Source: Cordylochernes scorpioides
Lineage: Eukaryota > Arthropoda > Arachnida > Pseudoscorpiones > Chernetidae
Direction of reading: 5' to 3'
NCBI GenBank assembly: GCA_030710605.1
Contig: CP092880.1
Coordinates: 21,075,680 to 21,139,679, forward strand
DNA length: 64,000 nt
Below, one piece after another: positions 33,055 to 44,225 of this stretch (the first letter of the stretch is position 1; each line of letters starts with the position of its first letter). The notes below the pieces were generated by a model. That model had not been told where the DNA came from, ran no database searches, and saw only the letters and a list, made by a program, of their open reading frames with translations. The position numbers and the translations under genes were made by a program.

Positions 33055-33810
33055 CAATTAACATATTTTATTGACATCTTGTCAATACAGGTAAAGTGCA
33101 TAGTCCGCACTATTAATGAGAAATTAACAATAATGAAGATGATGATTATAAAACGAAAAATGATATAAAAATATATACTAAGTACAATTACTATCATAAA
33201 ACTATTTTAGAGGCGTAATATTCTTTTTAAAATAAAACAATTTCTACTGTCCTTACTGCGATGGAAAAATTAAAGGGAGGGCCTGGCTCATCAGTGGTGA
33301 ACCCTCCCAGCGGTTTCGCCAGTTTAATCTACCATACCGCTGTTATATTGCATTTTTGGAACTTCCTTTTATAGGTGACTGTTGTAAGACTCTTGGAATG
33401 GGTATTTTAGAAGAACTATGGACATAAGCTTTTAGAACAACAGAATTAAATATAATTATAAATATATAATATGCTTCGAGCAATCGCTCTTCCGCAAGTT
33501 CCAAAAATGCAATATAACAGCGGTATGGTAGATTAAACTGGCGAAACCGCTGGGAGGGTTCACCACTGATGAGCCAGGCCCTCCCTTTAATTTTTCCATC
33601 GCAGTAAGGACAGTAGAAATTGTTTTATTTTAAAAAGAATATTACGCCTCTAAAATAGTTTTATAATTTGATAACAGATGGCGCACTAGTACAATTACTA
33701 TGTACATGGTGCCTCTGCCATCGCTGCAGAGTTTAATGGAAGATCACCAGCGGGTCTCCAGCGATACCATGCATTTCGCGATCTACGAAGAAAACGTGGA
33801 TCGCATGGGA
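33055..33810. repeat. Interspersed repeat inserted in the satellite, itself interrupted
   Basis: Its two halves (33055-33194 and 33688-33810) match 10425-10660. The centre is occupied by a foldback element. It separates satellite blocks, so it inserted after the satellite arose. Confidence 0.7.
33195..33687. mobile_element. Foldback element with perfect 169-bp inverted arms
   Basis: Positions 33196-33364 and 33496-33664 are exact reverse complements over 169 bp, separated by 131 bp. The right side carries an extra AATTTGATAACAGATGGCGC. A 14-bp direct repeat AGTACAATTACTAT flanks the whole (33181-33194 and 33688-33701). Single-arm relatives (TTCTACTGCCCTTACTGCAA, CCCTCCCAGCGGTTTC) occur at 18800 and 54850. 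No coding frame; it is non-autonomous. Confidence 0.9.
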
Positions 33811-33975
33811 GAAATGGAGAGACCATGTGGCCCACCCTCAGTAGAGGAAGACATTGAAGGAGGGAGATATGGAGAGATCATGTGGCCCACCCTCAGTAGA
33901 GGAAAGCATTGAAGGAGGGAGATATGGAGAGATCATGTGGCCCACCCTCAGTAGAGGAAAGCATTGAAGGGAGGA
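33811..33975 (+). repeat. 55-bp satellite, third block
   Basis: Three further units of the satellite after the nested repeat. The following 33976-34470 has no gene that I recognise. Confidence 0.9.
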
Positions 33976-34719
33976 AAATAATAAATATTAAAAGGGAGAG
34001 GTTCTTATTTCGCTACCATCAACCCTACGTAGAGGTGAGGAGGAGACCCCGCCGTATCTACAACCACCAATAATCCCCCAGAGAGATCCCCAGACATCTG
34101 GAGATGACCGACATAATCCCGGACCACGCCGGAAATCACCTCCCCACACAGCCAACCCTCATTTCCTCTCCGTCTCGGAGTAAAACCGATTTTTTTTTCC
34201 ATTCGTGAAAGAACATTTTTAACAATTTGACATACAATTTATAATATTGTTCGTACGTGGTTTCTTTTGTAAGAAATGCAATCATTATCATTAGCATACA
34301 AAATGATTCTCATTATTTTTTAGCTTTTCACAAATTCTGGAAAACAGCACAGACAATTAGCGCAACACAAATGATGGATCCAACTTGAAGAAAGTTCGAT
34401 CTTAATCTCCACTTTCTGTAGATAACTGTTATGTTTTCTTCTGTTCACCTACCTAGGAGAATACTGTACGGGACGAATGTCCTTAATAAAGACTTTTTGT
34501 TGTTGTATTCTCATTGTTTTCATTCTGAAAACCCAGTATTTTCAACCGATAATCTTATCTACAAGTTATGATTCTGAATTAAGTGGAACAAATACGCCAG
34601 TTTTTTCAATCTTAGGAGACCACAACACGAATCACCTTTCCTTTATGGATATCTGGGCTAGGTGTTCTAAGCTACGTGTTATTCCTCAGGGCCCTCTTAC
34701 CTCTTCTTTATTATCTCCT

Positions 34720-35035
34720 CTCAATCATATTAGGGCATCAATCTTGTAGAGACTTGACAACCATCATGACTGGGTGAAGTAGAATGTATTTGTCATTAAG
34801 ACTGGGAACACTACTCAGTAGCTGGCCGACTTAGCTTCAAAAGAAATGGGCGACTCTGACATGAGGAACAGACGCCATGTGCAGCCACTCCTAACATGGA
34901 GTGTAAACGTAACTCATCCTGTATCCCTGGATTAGGTGCCCTTACAGAGTACTATCCGCTGAGCCCAGGATTTTTAGAGAGCTTGTTACTGCTCCCACTC
35001 CTTTTTCATACGGACTTGGGACCGGCAAAGGCGGA
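34720..35035. repeat. Interspersed repeat of about 350 bp, copy 2
   Basis: Same-orientation copy of 5935-6290, running from CTCAATCATATTAGGG to about GACTTGGGACCGGCAAAG. Its right edge lies about 65 bp upstream of the receptor exon at 35100, close to the branch-point region. Confidence 0.7.
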
Positions 35036-35099
35036 GTTGGGCCTTTACCTGAACATGACAATTCCACAATGTACCTTCATGTTCCATGGTGATGTGCAG

Positions 35100-35226
35100 A
35101 GCATCCAGAGCGAGAGCGTCAAATGCTGCTGGGTGTGCGTACAATGCAAGGAGAACGAGTACCTACTGGATGAGTATTCCTGCAAGGCCTGTCCTCTGGG
35201 CTGGTGGCCCAACGCCAACCTCACAG
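35100..35226 (+). CDS. mtt: Class C GPCR (mGluR/mXR family), cysteine-rich linker exon
   Basis: A short exon, 42 codons plus one base, between a GATGTGCAG acceptor and a GTAACT donor. It starts in phase 0, matching the end of the 7881-8052 exon. It encodes CCWVCVQCKENEYLL and YSCKACPLGWWPNANLTG: the CCWxCxxC and CxxCPxGxxPN pattern of the mGluR cysteine-rich (NCD3G) domain, which passes ligand-induced movement to the membrane helices. The open frame continues upstream to 34896 only because the intron lacks stops there. Confidence 0.92.
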
Positions 35227-35529
35227 GTAACTTACCTTTTCTTTTAACACCCCACAATAGCCTAAAACATGTAAGTTATTAGCGTTTCTTTATTGATCAA
35301 GAAAGATTGAGATTGAAACTGATTTATTACAATGTCCATATATGATTATATAAGGTTAAATATGGAATAAATATAAATAAATAAGATTATATAATGAAAA
35401 ATATAAATAAATAAATTTTTAATTAAAAAGGCATATATTGGATGTTGTCAAGGTGTTAAAATATATTTAATGTGTGTCAACAACAAACTCAGCGCCACAT
35501 AATGTCAAAAGAATCAACGTCAACAGATC

Positions 35530-35578
35530 AATAAATCTAAAGTATATAATTGATATATATATATATATATATATAAAT
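35530..35578. repeat. TA microsatellite
   Basis: A run of TA dinucleotides. Nearby at 35405-35490 is a fragment of the old repeat seen at 1440 and 13484. Confidence 0.8.
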
Positions 35579-36119
35579 ATGTAGTAATGTAGTTGTTGTA
35601 TCTTGTTGGATGACTGTAGTGTGGCATGTTGGTTGAGTTGTCGTGATGGCCACAATGATTAGAGTGGTTTCAGACGTGATTGGGATTACACAAAAGGACG
35701 AGGCATGTTGGATGTCACCACAGAGATGGCGAGAGAGTAAGTGTGGCCGACGCCGGTCAGGGGAGATCTGTCTAGAGGGGTCTGTCAAATCTCGTGTCTC
35801 GAAGCGGACTTATCTGTTTGAGTAAGAAAGGGGCACACCCTTGGGGCACGACTTGTCTTTCGGACCTCTTTCCTCATACTGGCGCCGACTGTCACTCACT
35901 CGAAATTTATTTGTTACCTTGGCAATTACACTACATCTATACAACACATGGAGACCTAGATATATATTGGAATATATTACAACATATATATCGTAATTTA
36001 AACAATGTGATATGTAGGTAATAAAGTATGACGTCCTTTCTAGTCGTCTCAAAGTGACACCAGCTTGCGACCGGACACCTGGGGGATCCAGGGAGGGACA
36101 AAAAGGGCGTTGGTCCAAA

Positions 36120-36491
36120 TGTTGACAGTTAGTTAGGGGACAGTGGATATTTTCGGACAGCCCCGCTTAGTTCTAGGCCATTATCATCTCACGACGGTTC
36201 GTTGCGATCTCACGGCGGCCCTCGTGGCTGCCGTTTTGGCTCCTTCCTACTCCCGCGGCTTCATGCAGGACGCCGAGCTTTCCTCAGTTAATCCTCAACT
36301 TTCCCCTGGTCCTAGTGCCACGTGAGATGTACTAGGAGAGCGTCTTTTGATCCCAAACTTTGTCCTTACTGTCCCGTGCGGACTTTCCACTTTGCACGCC
36401 TTGCCACTCAACCCCGAGTGCTTCCAACTCACTTGTTGGCTTACCCGGGTTTACGACATATATATATATATAAATATATACAAGGTCTTCA
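36120..36491 (+). repeat. Orphan LTR candidate with adjoining primer-site-like sequence
   Basis: The segment begins TGTTGACAGTTAGTTAGGGG and ends GGTCTTCA. Two bases further on comes GGTGGCGCCCACCGCGGG, which resembles the TGGCGCC primer site complementary to tRNA-Lys. It is GC-richer than the surrounding DNA. A purine-rich stretch (GGGAGGGACAAAAAGGG) precedes it. No second LTR or coding region was found, so it may be the remains of a truncated element. Confidence 0.4.
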
Positions 36492-36999
36492 TTGGTGGCG
36501 CCCACCGCGGGAAAGACTCCGCCTCCGGTGGAAAAGAAAGAGTTTTAGCCAATTCTAGAATAATTTCAAAAAATCAACGAATAGTTGATAGACCTTCCTA
36601 CAAACGGCTCAAGCCATCAGCAAGATTTAGTTGCACGATCAGAAGAGATTCCTTTTTTCTTAATTCTTAATATAGACACCTGATCCCAGTACAATTTCAC
36701 TTTTCTACTATTTTTGCATACTAACTATATACTTTGCATTTATTTAAATAGAGAATGTTGTGTACAAATGATAACAAAGTGTGATAATTAATGGTATAGA
36801 GGTTTATTAATTAAAAACATCGTTCAATTTACATTGTTGGCGGCGCCTAATTTAATTGTATTAATTTTAATTACAAATTCTCTCTCTCTCTCAATCTATT
36901 AAAAGCTAATTGGATTCTCATCTGTTGCTTGAAAATTAATGACGAAATCAATATTTCTGTTCGGTATTGTATAATGAATAATAATAATGAGGGGTTAAT

Positions 37000-38345
37000 A
37001 AATTTGTAGTTTGTTAATTTCATCTTTTGGATTAGAATTGTGCTTGGCGTCGTTTGATTGGCTAGGAAAGGAATGCTGTTTGATTGGTAGACAATTTATT
37101 AAGATTTTTTATATTGGTTAAGAATAATTTTGAATTCTTATATAATTGGTCAATTCAGATTTTATTGCTGAAGAGTGCATTGCTGCTTTTGTTAGTTCGT
37201 ATGTTTCATCTTTTGGATTAGAATTGTGCTTGGCGTCGTTTGATTGGCTAAGAAAGGAATACTGTTTGATTGGTAGACAATTTATTAAGATTTTTATATT
37301 GGTATTCTTAATAATTTTGAATTTTTTTATAATTGGTCAATTCATATTTTATTGTTAAAGAGTGTAATACTGCCTTTGTTAGTTCGTATGTTTCATATTT
37401 TGGATTAGAATTGTACTTGGTGTCGTTTGATTGGCTAAGAAAGGGATGCTGTTTGAATGATAGACAATTTATTAAGATTTTTATATTGGTATTCTTAATA
37501 ATTTTGAATTCTTTTATAATTGGTCAATTCATATTTTATTGTTAAAGAGTGTAATACTGCCTTTGTTAGTTCGTATGTTTCATATTTTGGATTAGAATTG
37601 TACTTGGTGTCGTTTGATTGGCTAAGAAAGGGATGCTGTTTGAATGATAGACAATTTATTAAGATTTTTATATTGGTATTCTTAATAATTTTGAACTCTT
37701 ATATAATTGGTCAATTCAGATTTTATTGTTGAAGAGTGTATTGCTGCCTTTGTTAGTTCGTATGTTTCATATTTTGGAGTAGAATTGTGCTTGGTAACGT
37801 TTGATTGGCTAAGAAAGGGATGCTGTTTGAATGATAGACAATTTATTAGGATTTTATATTGGTTAAGAATAACGTAAAGATAGAGGCTGCCTGGCCAGCA
37901 TTCATATTTCTTCAAATAAAAGACACTTCGGCCAGTAAATCTTTTTTTACTGATTTACTGGCCGAAGTGTCTTTTATTTGAAGAAATATGATTAAGAATA
38001 ATTTTGAATTTTTATATAATCAGCCAATTCAGATTTTATTGTTGAAAAGTGTGTTGCTGCCTTTTTATTGGTTGATAATTTATTAGGATTTCTTTAATAT
38101 ATTGGTTTAGATTTTAAGATTGGTTTAAGAATTCTTATAATTAGTCAATTCAGATTTTATTGTTGAAAAGCATATTGCCGTTATTTGATTGCTTAAATAT
38201 TTATTTGCCTTTATTTTTGTCAAGAATGATTTGAATTCTTATAATTGGCCCATTCAGATTTTATTGTTAAGGAGTGTATTGTCGTTATTTGACTGGTAGA
38301 CAATTTATTTGAATTCTTATATTGAGCCTAGAATAAATTTGAAAT
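37000..38345 (+). repeat. 187-bp tandem repeat
   Basis: At least four clear units with period 187 bp (equivalent points at 37146, 37333, 37520), grading into more diverged and shortened units up to 38345 and continuing after the TRIM at 39033-39160. Typical words are TTGGATTAGAATTGT and TTTGATTGGCTAAGAAAGG. Seventy-codon frames repeat with the unit but are too AT-driven to call genes. Confidence 0.9.
37873..37991. mobile_element. Small hairpin insertion in the 187-bp repeat
   Basis: Positions 37903-37941 and 37952-37990 are perfect 39-bp inverted repeats with a 10-nt loop. The insert is flanked by the 10-bp direct repeat TTAAGAATAA (37863-37872, 37992-38001). It appears to be a minimal foldback insertion. 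Confidence 0.7.
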
Positions 38346-38350
38346 CATAT

Positions 38351-39032
38351 TGACACGTGTAAAATTAGGAAAGACAAACTTCAGGATGACACAGCAATTT
38401 ATTTAAGGCCAGAAAAAACTATGAATGATAATTTTTTTTAAGATAAGCAATGAGGGAAGTTTACAGAGTAGCAAAACATAAACATAAAAATAATACTCTG
38501 TTAATAAAATAATAAGTACTTTGCTACAAAGCTCCTTCTCTATGGGAGCTGTGACCCACAGCTAGCAATTATTGTAGTTACTGACAATGGATCTGACGTG
38601 CTTCTGCCAAGGATTCCATCGAAGTCTTGGAACTTTGTCCCTAGTACCTTTGCGTCCTTTTTCTTGTGGCGTGAATAGCGACTTTGTCGTCGTATCGTCG
38701 TCTATAGGGACATCTTGGAAGGAAGTCTTGGCTTTGACACGTCGGTTGAATCCTGGAGTCAGTTCCGAAAATGTAATTCACAGCACTCATGGCCTCAACG
38801 TCTTCTCAGCTATCTTAAGTTTGTCTTCCCTAATTTACCCAGAATCTCCACCAAAATGCCACGTGGAAAATTAGGAAAGACAAACTTCAGGATGACACAG
38901 CAATTTTATTTAGACAAGAACAAACTATGAATGATAAACAAAGAGATAAGCAATGAGGGAAGTTTACAGAGTATCAAAATTTAAACATCAAAAATGATAC
39001 TCTGTTAATAAAATAATAAATACTTTGCTACA
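38351..39032 (-). mobile_element. TRIM-like miniature LTR element
   Basis: Direct repeats at 38351-38528 and 38857-39032 begin TGACACGTG / TGCCACGTG and end TTTGCTACA, flanked by ATAT on both sides. The 328-bp internal part is GC-richer. On the minus strand TGGTGGAGATTCTGG, two bases into the internal part, is a primer-site candidate, and AGAGAAGGAGC precedes the other repeat as a purine tract. There are no retroviral-type genes. The minus strand has an open stretch of about 66 codons (KSLFTPQEKGRKGTRDK) that might be a captured gene fragment. Solo copies of the LTR occur at 16800 and 22504. Confidence 0.8.
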
Positions 39033-39459
39033 ATATAATTGGTCAATTCATATTTGAGTGTTGAAGAGCGTGTTGCCGTTATTTGATTGGTTAAGAATAT
39101 GTTTGGATTTAAATTTCTGATTGATAATTTGACTTTATTTGTTGGTTAAAAATCAATTGCCTTTTTGTATAATGAATAATAATAATTCGGGTGGGAATAA
39201 GTTTCTTTTATGATTTAATATGATTCCATTGGCATGGTTAACAATATAAAGCAATAACGCACCAGTTATATATAAGAAATTGAACTATAAAGAAAGGTAA
39301 ACAATACAGAAAAGAAAACAATGGAAGAAATACGTATACACACACACAAAAGCCATTATTAGGGAACTGACCCATACAGATTCTCCCAATTGGGTAAGGT
39401 AATAATCATCTTGTGTTATTTACATAGAAATTGAACTGGCTTTACTCTTCGTCTCAAAG

Positions 39460-39890
39460 TCATTCACTTGTTGACTGGTCTTTACATAATGATGATCTAA
39501 AAATTTTATAGTAAGCTATTGCCTTAGATTTGTTTGCTGATATTTTTGAAAGCAATACATAGGGTGAAATGTTGGTACATTTAATTTGTTGATATAGGGC
39601 CTTCCTCTCTGCATCAAGGACTGTGAAATTAAGCAGGTAATGAGGGAGTTCTTCAGTAATTTCCTTGTCACACAGTGTACATATTATGTTTTTGGCCTTA
39701 AACGTCAGAACGTGTTTTTTTTTCACAATGAGAGAAATGATGTACAAGATTAGATGATAAAATAAGAAAAGGACATTTCTCTATAGATCGTGATACTGAG
39801 ATGGTTCCTATGATGAGACAAATTGGACCTAAGGAAGGGAATACATTTACTGGACAAAGGTTTTGCAATTCTTGTCGAAATAAACACAAG
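39460..39890 (-). pseudogene. LINE reverse transcriptase C-terminal fragment
   Basis: The minus-strand frame 39460-39747 contains IICTLCDKEITEELPHYLL, resembling the CxxC...H Cys/His motif that follows the RT in many LINEs. Upstream in another frame (39698-39889) is NLVHHFSHCEKKTRSDV. The pieces are out of frame and short. Confidence in the family is moderate; activity is excluded. Confidence 0.5.
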
Positions 39891-40225
39891 AAGACCCAAT
39901 TTGTTTATAACTACATTTAACTTAGAAAAAAAAAGGTTGTTGATTATTGATAGGCTTTTGAAGCAGGTTTTGAATAACCCTTCCCTGAATTCCTTTAGTT
40001 TTTTTTTTTCGATCAAAAAAGACATGTTTAAATGTCTGAGATTTAGAACTGTCCTTGAATTGGTTTATTATAATTTCAAAGAATTTAAAGTGTTAGAGGC
40101 TTAATTCCAGGTGTAGCCAGTAAAATATCCCGTAATTTCTGCAAACGTCAGACAGATAAAAGAGCGAATTGAGAAAAAAGGAGAAAGGTCGAAAATAGCT
40201 TCAAGGGTTTGGATTAGGGAAAGTT

Positions 40226-41036
40226 ACATTCATAGACAAAACATAAGGAAGTTGTACCTTTTAGCATGTATATCGAGATTCAGACAATAATTCTGAAAGA
40301 TACACTCATGGACAAAACTTAAGGAAGTTTTACCTTTCAGCATGTATATCGGGATTCTGACAATAACTCTGAAAGATACACTCATGGACAAAACTTAAGG
40401 AAGTTATACCTTTCAGCATGTATATCGGCATTCAGACAATAACTCTGAAAAACTAAATCATGGGCAAAACTTAAGGAAGTTGTACCTTTTAGCATGTATA
40501 TCGGGATTCAGACAACTCTGAAAGATACATTCATGGAGAAAACTTAAGGAAGTTGTACCTTTTAGCATGTATATCGGGATTCAGACAATAACTCTGTAAG
40601 ATACACTCATGGACAAAACTTATGGAAGTTGTACCTTTCAGCAAGTATATCGGGATTCAGACAATAACTCTGTAAGATACACTCATGGACAAAACTTAAA
40701 GAAGTTGTAACTTTTAGCATGTATATCGGGATTCAGACAATAACTCTGAAAGATACACTCATGGACAAAACTTAAGAAGTTGTAACTTTTAGCATGTATA
40801 TTGGGATTCAGACAATAACTCTGAAAGATACACTCATGGACAAAACTTAAGGAAGCTGTACCTTTCAGCATGTATATCGGGATTCAGACAATAACTCTGA
40901 AAGATATTACAGTGCCCTTTATTAAAGGCACGAGATAACCAAGTGTGAACAAAATTGCCTCTGTCTTCTTAAAAAAAAATAAACAGACAACCGGTGACAT
41001 CAGTCTTTCCACTTCCTCAAGTTTTGTCCGAGTATT
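40226..41036 (+). mobile_element. MITE with expanded 76-bp unit array, array 2
   Basis: It starts with a diverged TIR (TCATAGACAAAACATAAGG), runs through about nine 76-bp units, then the family's unique part (TTACAGTGCCCTTTATTAAA, a poly-A run and GACATCAGTCTTTCC), and ends in the opposite TIR CTTCCTCAAGTTTTGTCCGA. One element therefore contains the whole array between its two ends. Confidence 0.8.
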
Positions 41037-41039
41037 TAT

Positions 41040-42345
41040 TTTTATTATTATGTATATTTGGCAAGACTGGAACTTCACTTAGCTTTAAAGATAGGAGCGA
41101 GAATAGAAGAACTGAGATAAGAGACGTGAAGACTACGAGGAAGACAACTACGAGGACGACACAACAAATAAATAAACTTAACAACTTCTGAAGATAACTA
41201 TTTCATTATTTACTTTTTTATAATTTACCTTTATTATGGAAACCCGATCGGTAAACACATACAATACCAATAAAGAGGAAATAAAGGTCGAAAACCCTGC
41301 AAAGCTGCGACTTGGCGTAACAATATTCACTTTTCTATAATTTCTTTCCAACGCGATTGAAAATGAAGTAAGTTTTATGTTTGTATTCGTTCCAAGTATT
41401 GAAAATAACGGAAACTATCTTTATTTTCATATCACTTCTTTCTAAAAAAGAATAAGAACTATTTAATTTCGTTATTGCAATCATTACAAATTTTAATTTA
41501 TTCAATATTTTACACTTCATTTCTTCAAATTATATGGCTACAATCTGAATTCTTCAAAGCAACAAAACATGAATTCTTTCTTGGATTGATTTCTTTCTTT
41601 TTTCTCGTTGTTTCCAAAACCAGAAATTCTGTAAAGGTAAATCTAATTTAGGACTAGTTTGTTTGGCGGAGGAATACCCAATGTTTGGTAGGCCGGAATA
41701 AGTCCGCGTGAGAGATAGAAATTGGATTTGTCTATTTGCATCTTTTTATAGAAGAGCAGAAGATTCTTCTGAATCAACGTAGTCCTTAACAAGTTGAAGT
41801 AAATTTGCTTTTATTTTCAATTTACCTTTAAAATTGCTTATTTAGGGGCTCTTTTCATCTTCAAATTTCCATTTTAATGGGGAAGTATCTTTTTAAATTG
41901 ACCATTTTTGAGATGAAAAGAGCTATTTGTAACGTTCATTATGCTTATTATTATAAATTTTAAAATGTATTTTTGTATAAGGTTTTATCGTTAGAATTTT
42001 TTCCCAATTTGATGTGGATAAATCGAATTGTCATAATTGGCCTGGTTGGTTGATATTACTGAAAGGAAGGACGTGTTCGATCTGAATGAAATTTTTCTTC
42101 ATTTTAATGATGAGAAAGTTAGTTCCTGACCGCTAAAATGAGCATTTAATAGCGCCATCTATCGGAATAAATATCAATTAGATGTCGATTTAGTTTTAAT
42201 TCTGAGTTATTGGCCACCTTCTTGGTTTATAAAGAAAAATAAACTATATCGTTGTTTCAGGCTTGTTGGCCTTCATCATTGATATTCAGGCTTGACATCT
42301 TCGACTCTACAATTTGGCCAATTTACTTGTGACCAATATACAGAT
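41040..42345. other. AT-rich intron sequence
   Basis: No gene or clear element; a short AGCGCCATCTATCGG motif at 42150 resembles the GCGCCATCTGT repeat family. Confidence 0.4.
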
Positions 42346-42349
42346 ATGC

Positions 42350-43125
42350 ATATACACTCATGGACAAAACTTAAGGAAGTTGTATCTTTTAGCATGTTTA
42401 TCGGGATAAAGACAATAACTCTGAAAGATACACTGATGGACAATACTTAAGGAAGTTGTACCTTTCAGCATGTTTATCGGGATTCAGACAATACCTCTGA
42501 AAGATACACTCATGGACAAAACTTAAGGAAGTTGTACCTTTCAGCATGTATATCGGGATTCAGATAATAACTCTGAAAGATACACTCATGGACAAAACTT
42601 AAGGAAGTTGTACCTTTCAGCATGTATATCGGAATTCAGACAATAACTCTGAGAGATACACTCATGGACAAAACTTAAGGAAGTTGTACCCTTCAGCATG
42701 TATATCGGGATTCCGACAATAACTCTGAAAGATACACTCATGGACAAAACTTGGGGAAGTTGTACATTTCAGCATGTATATCGGGATTCAGATAATAACT
42801 CTGAGAGATACACTCATGGACAAAACTTAAGGAAGTTGTACCTTTCAGCATGTATATCGGGATTCAGACAATAACTCTGAAAGATACACTCATGGACAGA
42901 ACTTAAGGAAGTTGTACCTTTTAGCATGTGTATCGGAATTCAGACAATAACTCTTAAAGATACACTCGTGGACAAAACTTAAGGAAGTTGTACCTTTCAG
43001 CATGTATATCGGAATTCAGACAATAACTCTGAAAGATACACTCATGGACAAATCTTAAGGAAGTTGTACCTTTCAGCATATATATCGGAATTCAGACAAT
43101 AACTCTGAAAGACATTTGATACACA
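42350..43125 (+). repeat. 76-bp minisatellite array, array 3
   Basis: About ten units of the CACTCATGGACAAAACTTAA repeat, ending at CTCTGAAAGACATTTGAT and followed by TGATCTTTATTGAAGACACA, the start of the MITE unique part. The other MITE end is not seen; a LINE insertion follows at 43204. Confidence 0.88.
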
Positions 43126-43203
43126 GTGATCTTTATTGAAGACACACGAGATTATTCAATCAAAATACACTAAGAGAGCGCCATCTAGTAAGGATATTTG
43201 TAA

Positions 43204-44127
43204 ACAAATTGGATTTTGTGCCCCATATTGATGAGATTATTACTAAGACAAATAGAGCTAGTGGATACCTAATTGGATTAACCGGGAAAGCATGGGGACT
43301 GGACAGTAAAAGAAGAATAGAACTCTATAAGACACTGTTTCGAAGTTCACTAACTTATGGTTCCACGATCTGGTACAACTTTATACCCAAAAAAGTCAAA
43401 GATAAATTAAACTCTCTGCAGTACAAAATTTTGAAGCACAGTACACAGGTTTATAATTCAACATCTTCAAACTGTACTCATATTGTTGCTAGAACACCAA
43501 AGCTCACGGATTTTATTGAAACAAATATACTAAAAATGAATATTGAATACAAAAAATCAGATCCAACTAAAAGAAAAATGATATCTAATTTTATAAACCA
43601 GAAATTTGAGGAATACTATGGAGGTGCCAATGATAATTTCAAGGGATTCTTTGATACTTCAAGAATTCCTAACTATGTTCAACCCAACTTATATAACGTT
43701 CAATTTTTTACTGGACATGGTGACTTCAACACATATTTGTTTAGAATTGGCAAAATTGGTTCACCTGCATGCACTTGTGGAAACGAACAACAAACCCCTG
43801 AACACCTTCTGATAAACTGTCCATTAACTTCTGATCTAAGGGAAGAAAACCAACTTTACCTGACTAATACAAAACAAGTTGCTTGCAATAAAGACCAATA
43901 CATCAAGTTTAATAGATTCTGCAGGATGTATATTTTGAGGCGAAAGTGTTGACTGTACATATTTCAAGCTACTACTTATGATTGCTATATGTAAAATTTG
44001 ACATCGAACGTTTAATTTTAATGATTTCCAATGTTCAATTGTATTAATTGTATATAATTTCAAATATACACGCAATTATCCAAATTGTGGATATGGCGTG
44101 TCTCTCCCAACTGTTAAATAAATAAAT
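43204..44127 (+). mobile_element. 5'-truncated LINE insertion
   Basis: Flanked by the 14-bp target duplication AAGGATATTTGTAA (43190-43203, 44128-44141). It contains the end of a reverse-transcriptase ORF, an AT-rich 3' UTR and a 3' tail of TAAA repeats (GTTAAATAAATAAATA). The truncation within ORF2 is typical of target-primed reverse transcription. Confidence 0.93.
43209..43952 (+). CDS. LINE ORF2 C-terminal fragment (after RT core)
   Basis: A 247-codon open frame lacking the catalytic RT palm. It has the region following RT in Jockey/R1-like LINEs: LYKTLFRSSLTYGSTIWYNF (RT thumb/connection), then TGHGDFNTYLFRIG and the terminal Cys/His motif CTCGNEQQTPEHLLINC (CxC...H...C). No RNase H is seen. 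The annotated Met is simply the first in-frame Met; the true start was lost by 5' truncation. The intact frame suggests a recent insertion. Confidence 0.88.
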   Translation: MDFVPHIDEIITKTNRASGYLIGLTGKAWGLDSKRRIELYKTLFRSSLTYGSTIWYNFIPKKVKDKLNSLQYKILKHSTQVYNSTSSNCTHIVARTPKLTDFIETNILKMNIEYKKSDPTKRKMISNFINQKFEEYYGGANDNFKGFFDTSRIPNYVQPNLYNVQFFTGHGDFNTYLFRIGKIGSPACTCGNEQQTPEHLLINCPLTSDLREENQLYLTNTKQVACNKDQYIKFNRFCRMYILRRKC

Positions 44128-44225
44128 AAGGATATTTGTAACAACGTATTTACTTGGCAATATCTTGAAATGTAAAGATTATTACATCTTTTTCATCGCA
44201 GTAAAGACAGTAGAAGTGTGATTTA

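Noticed and set aside
34896-35099. Upstream extension of the linker exon to an in-frame Met
   Set aside because: The preceding sequence belongs to an interspersed repeat also found at 5935-6290, and the exon starts at a good acceptor in the phase required by the previous exon.
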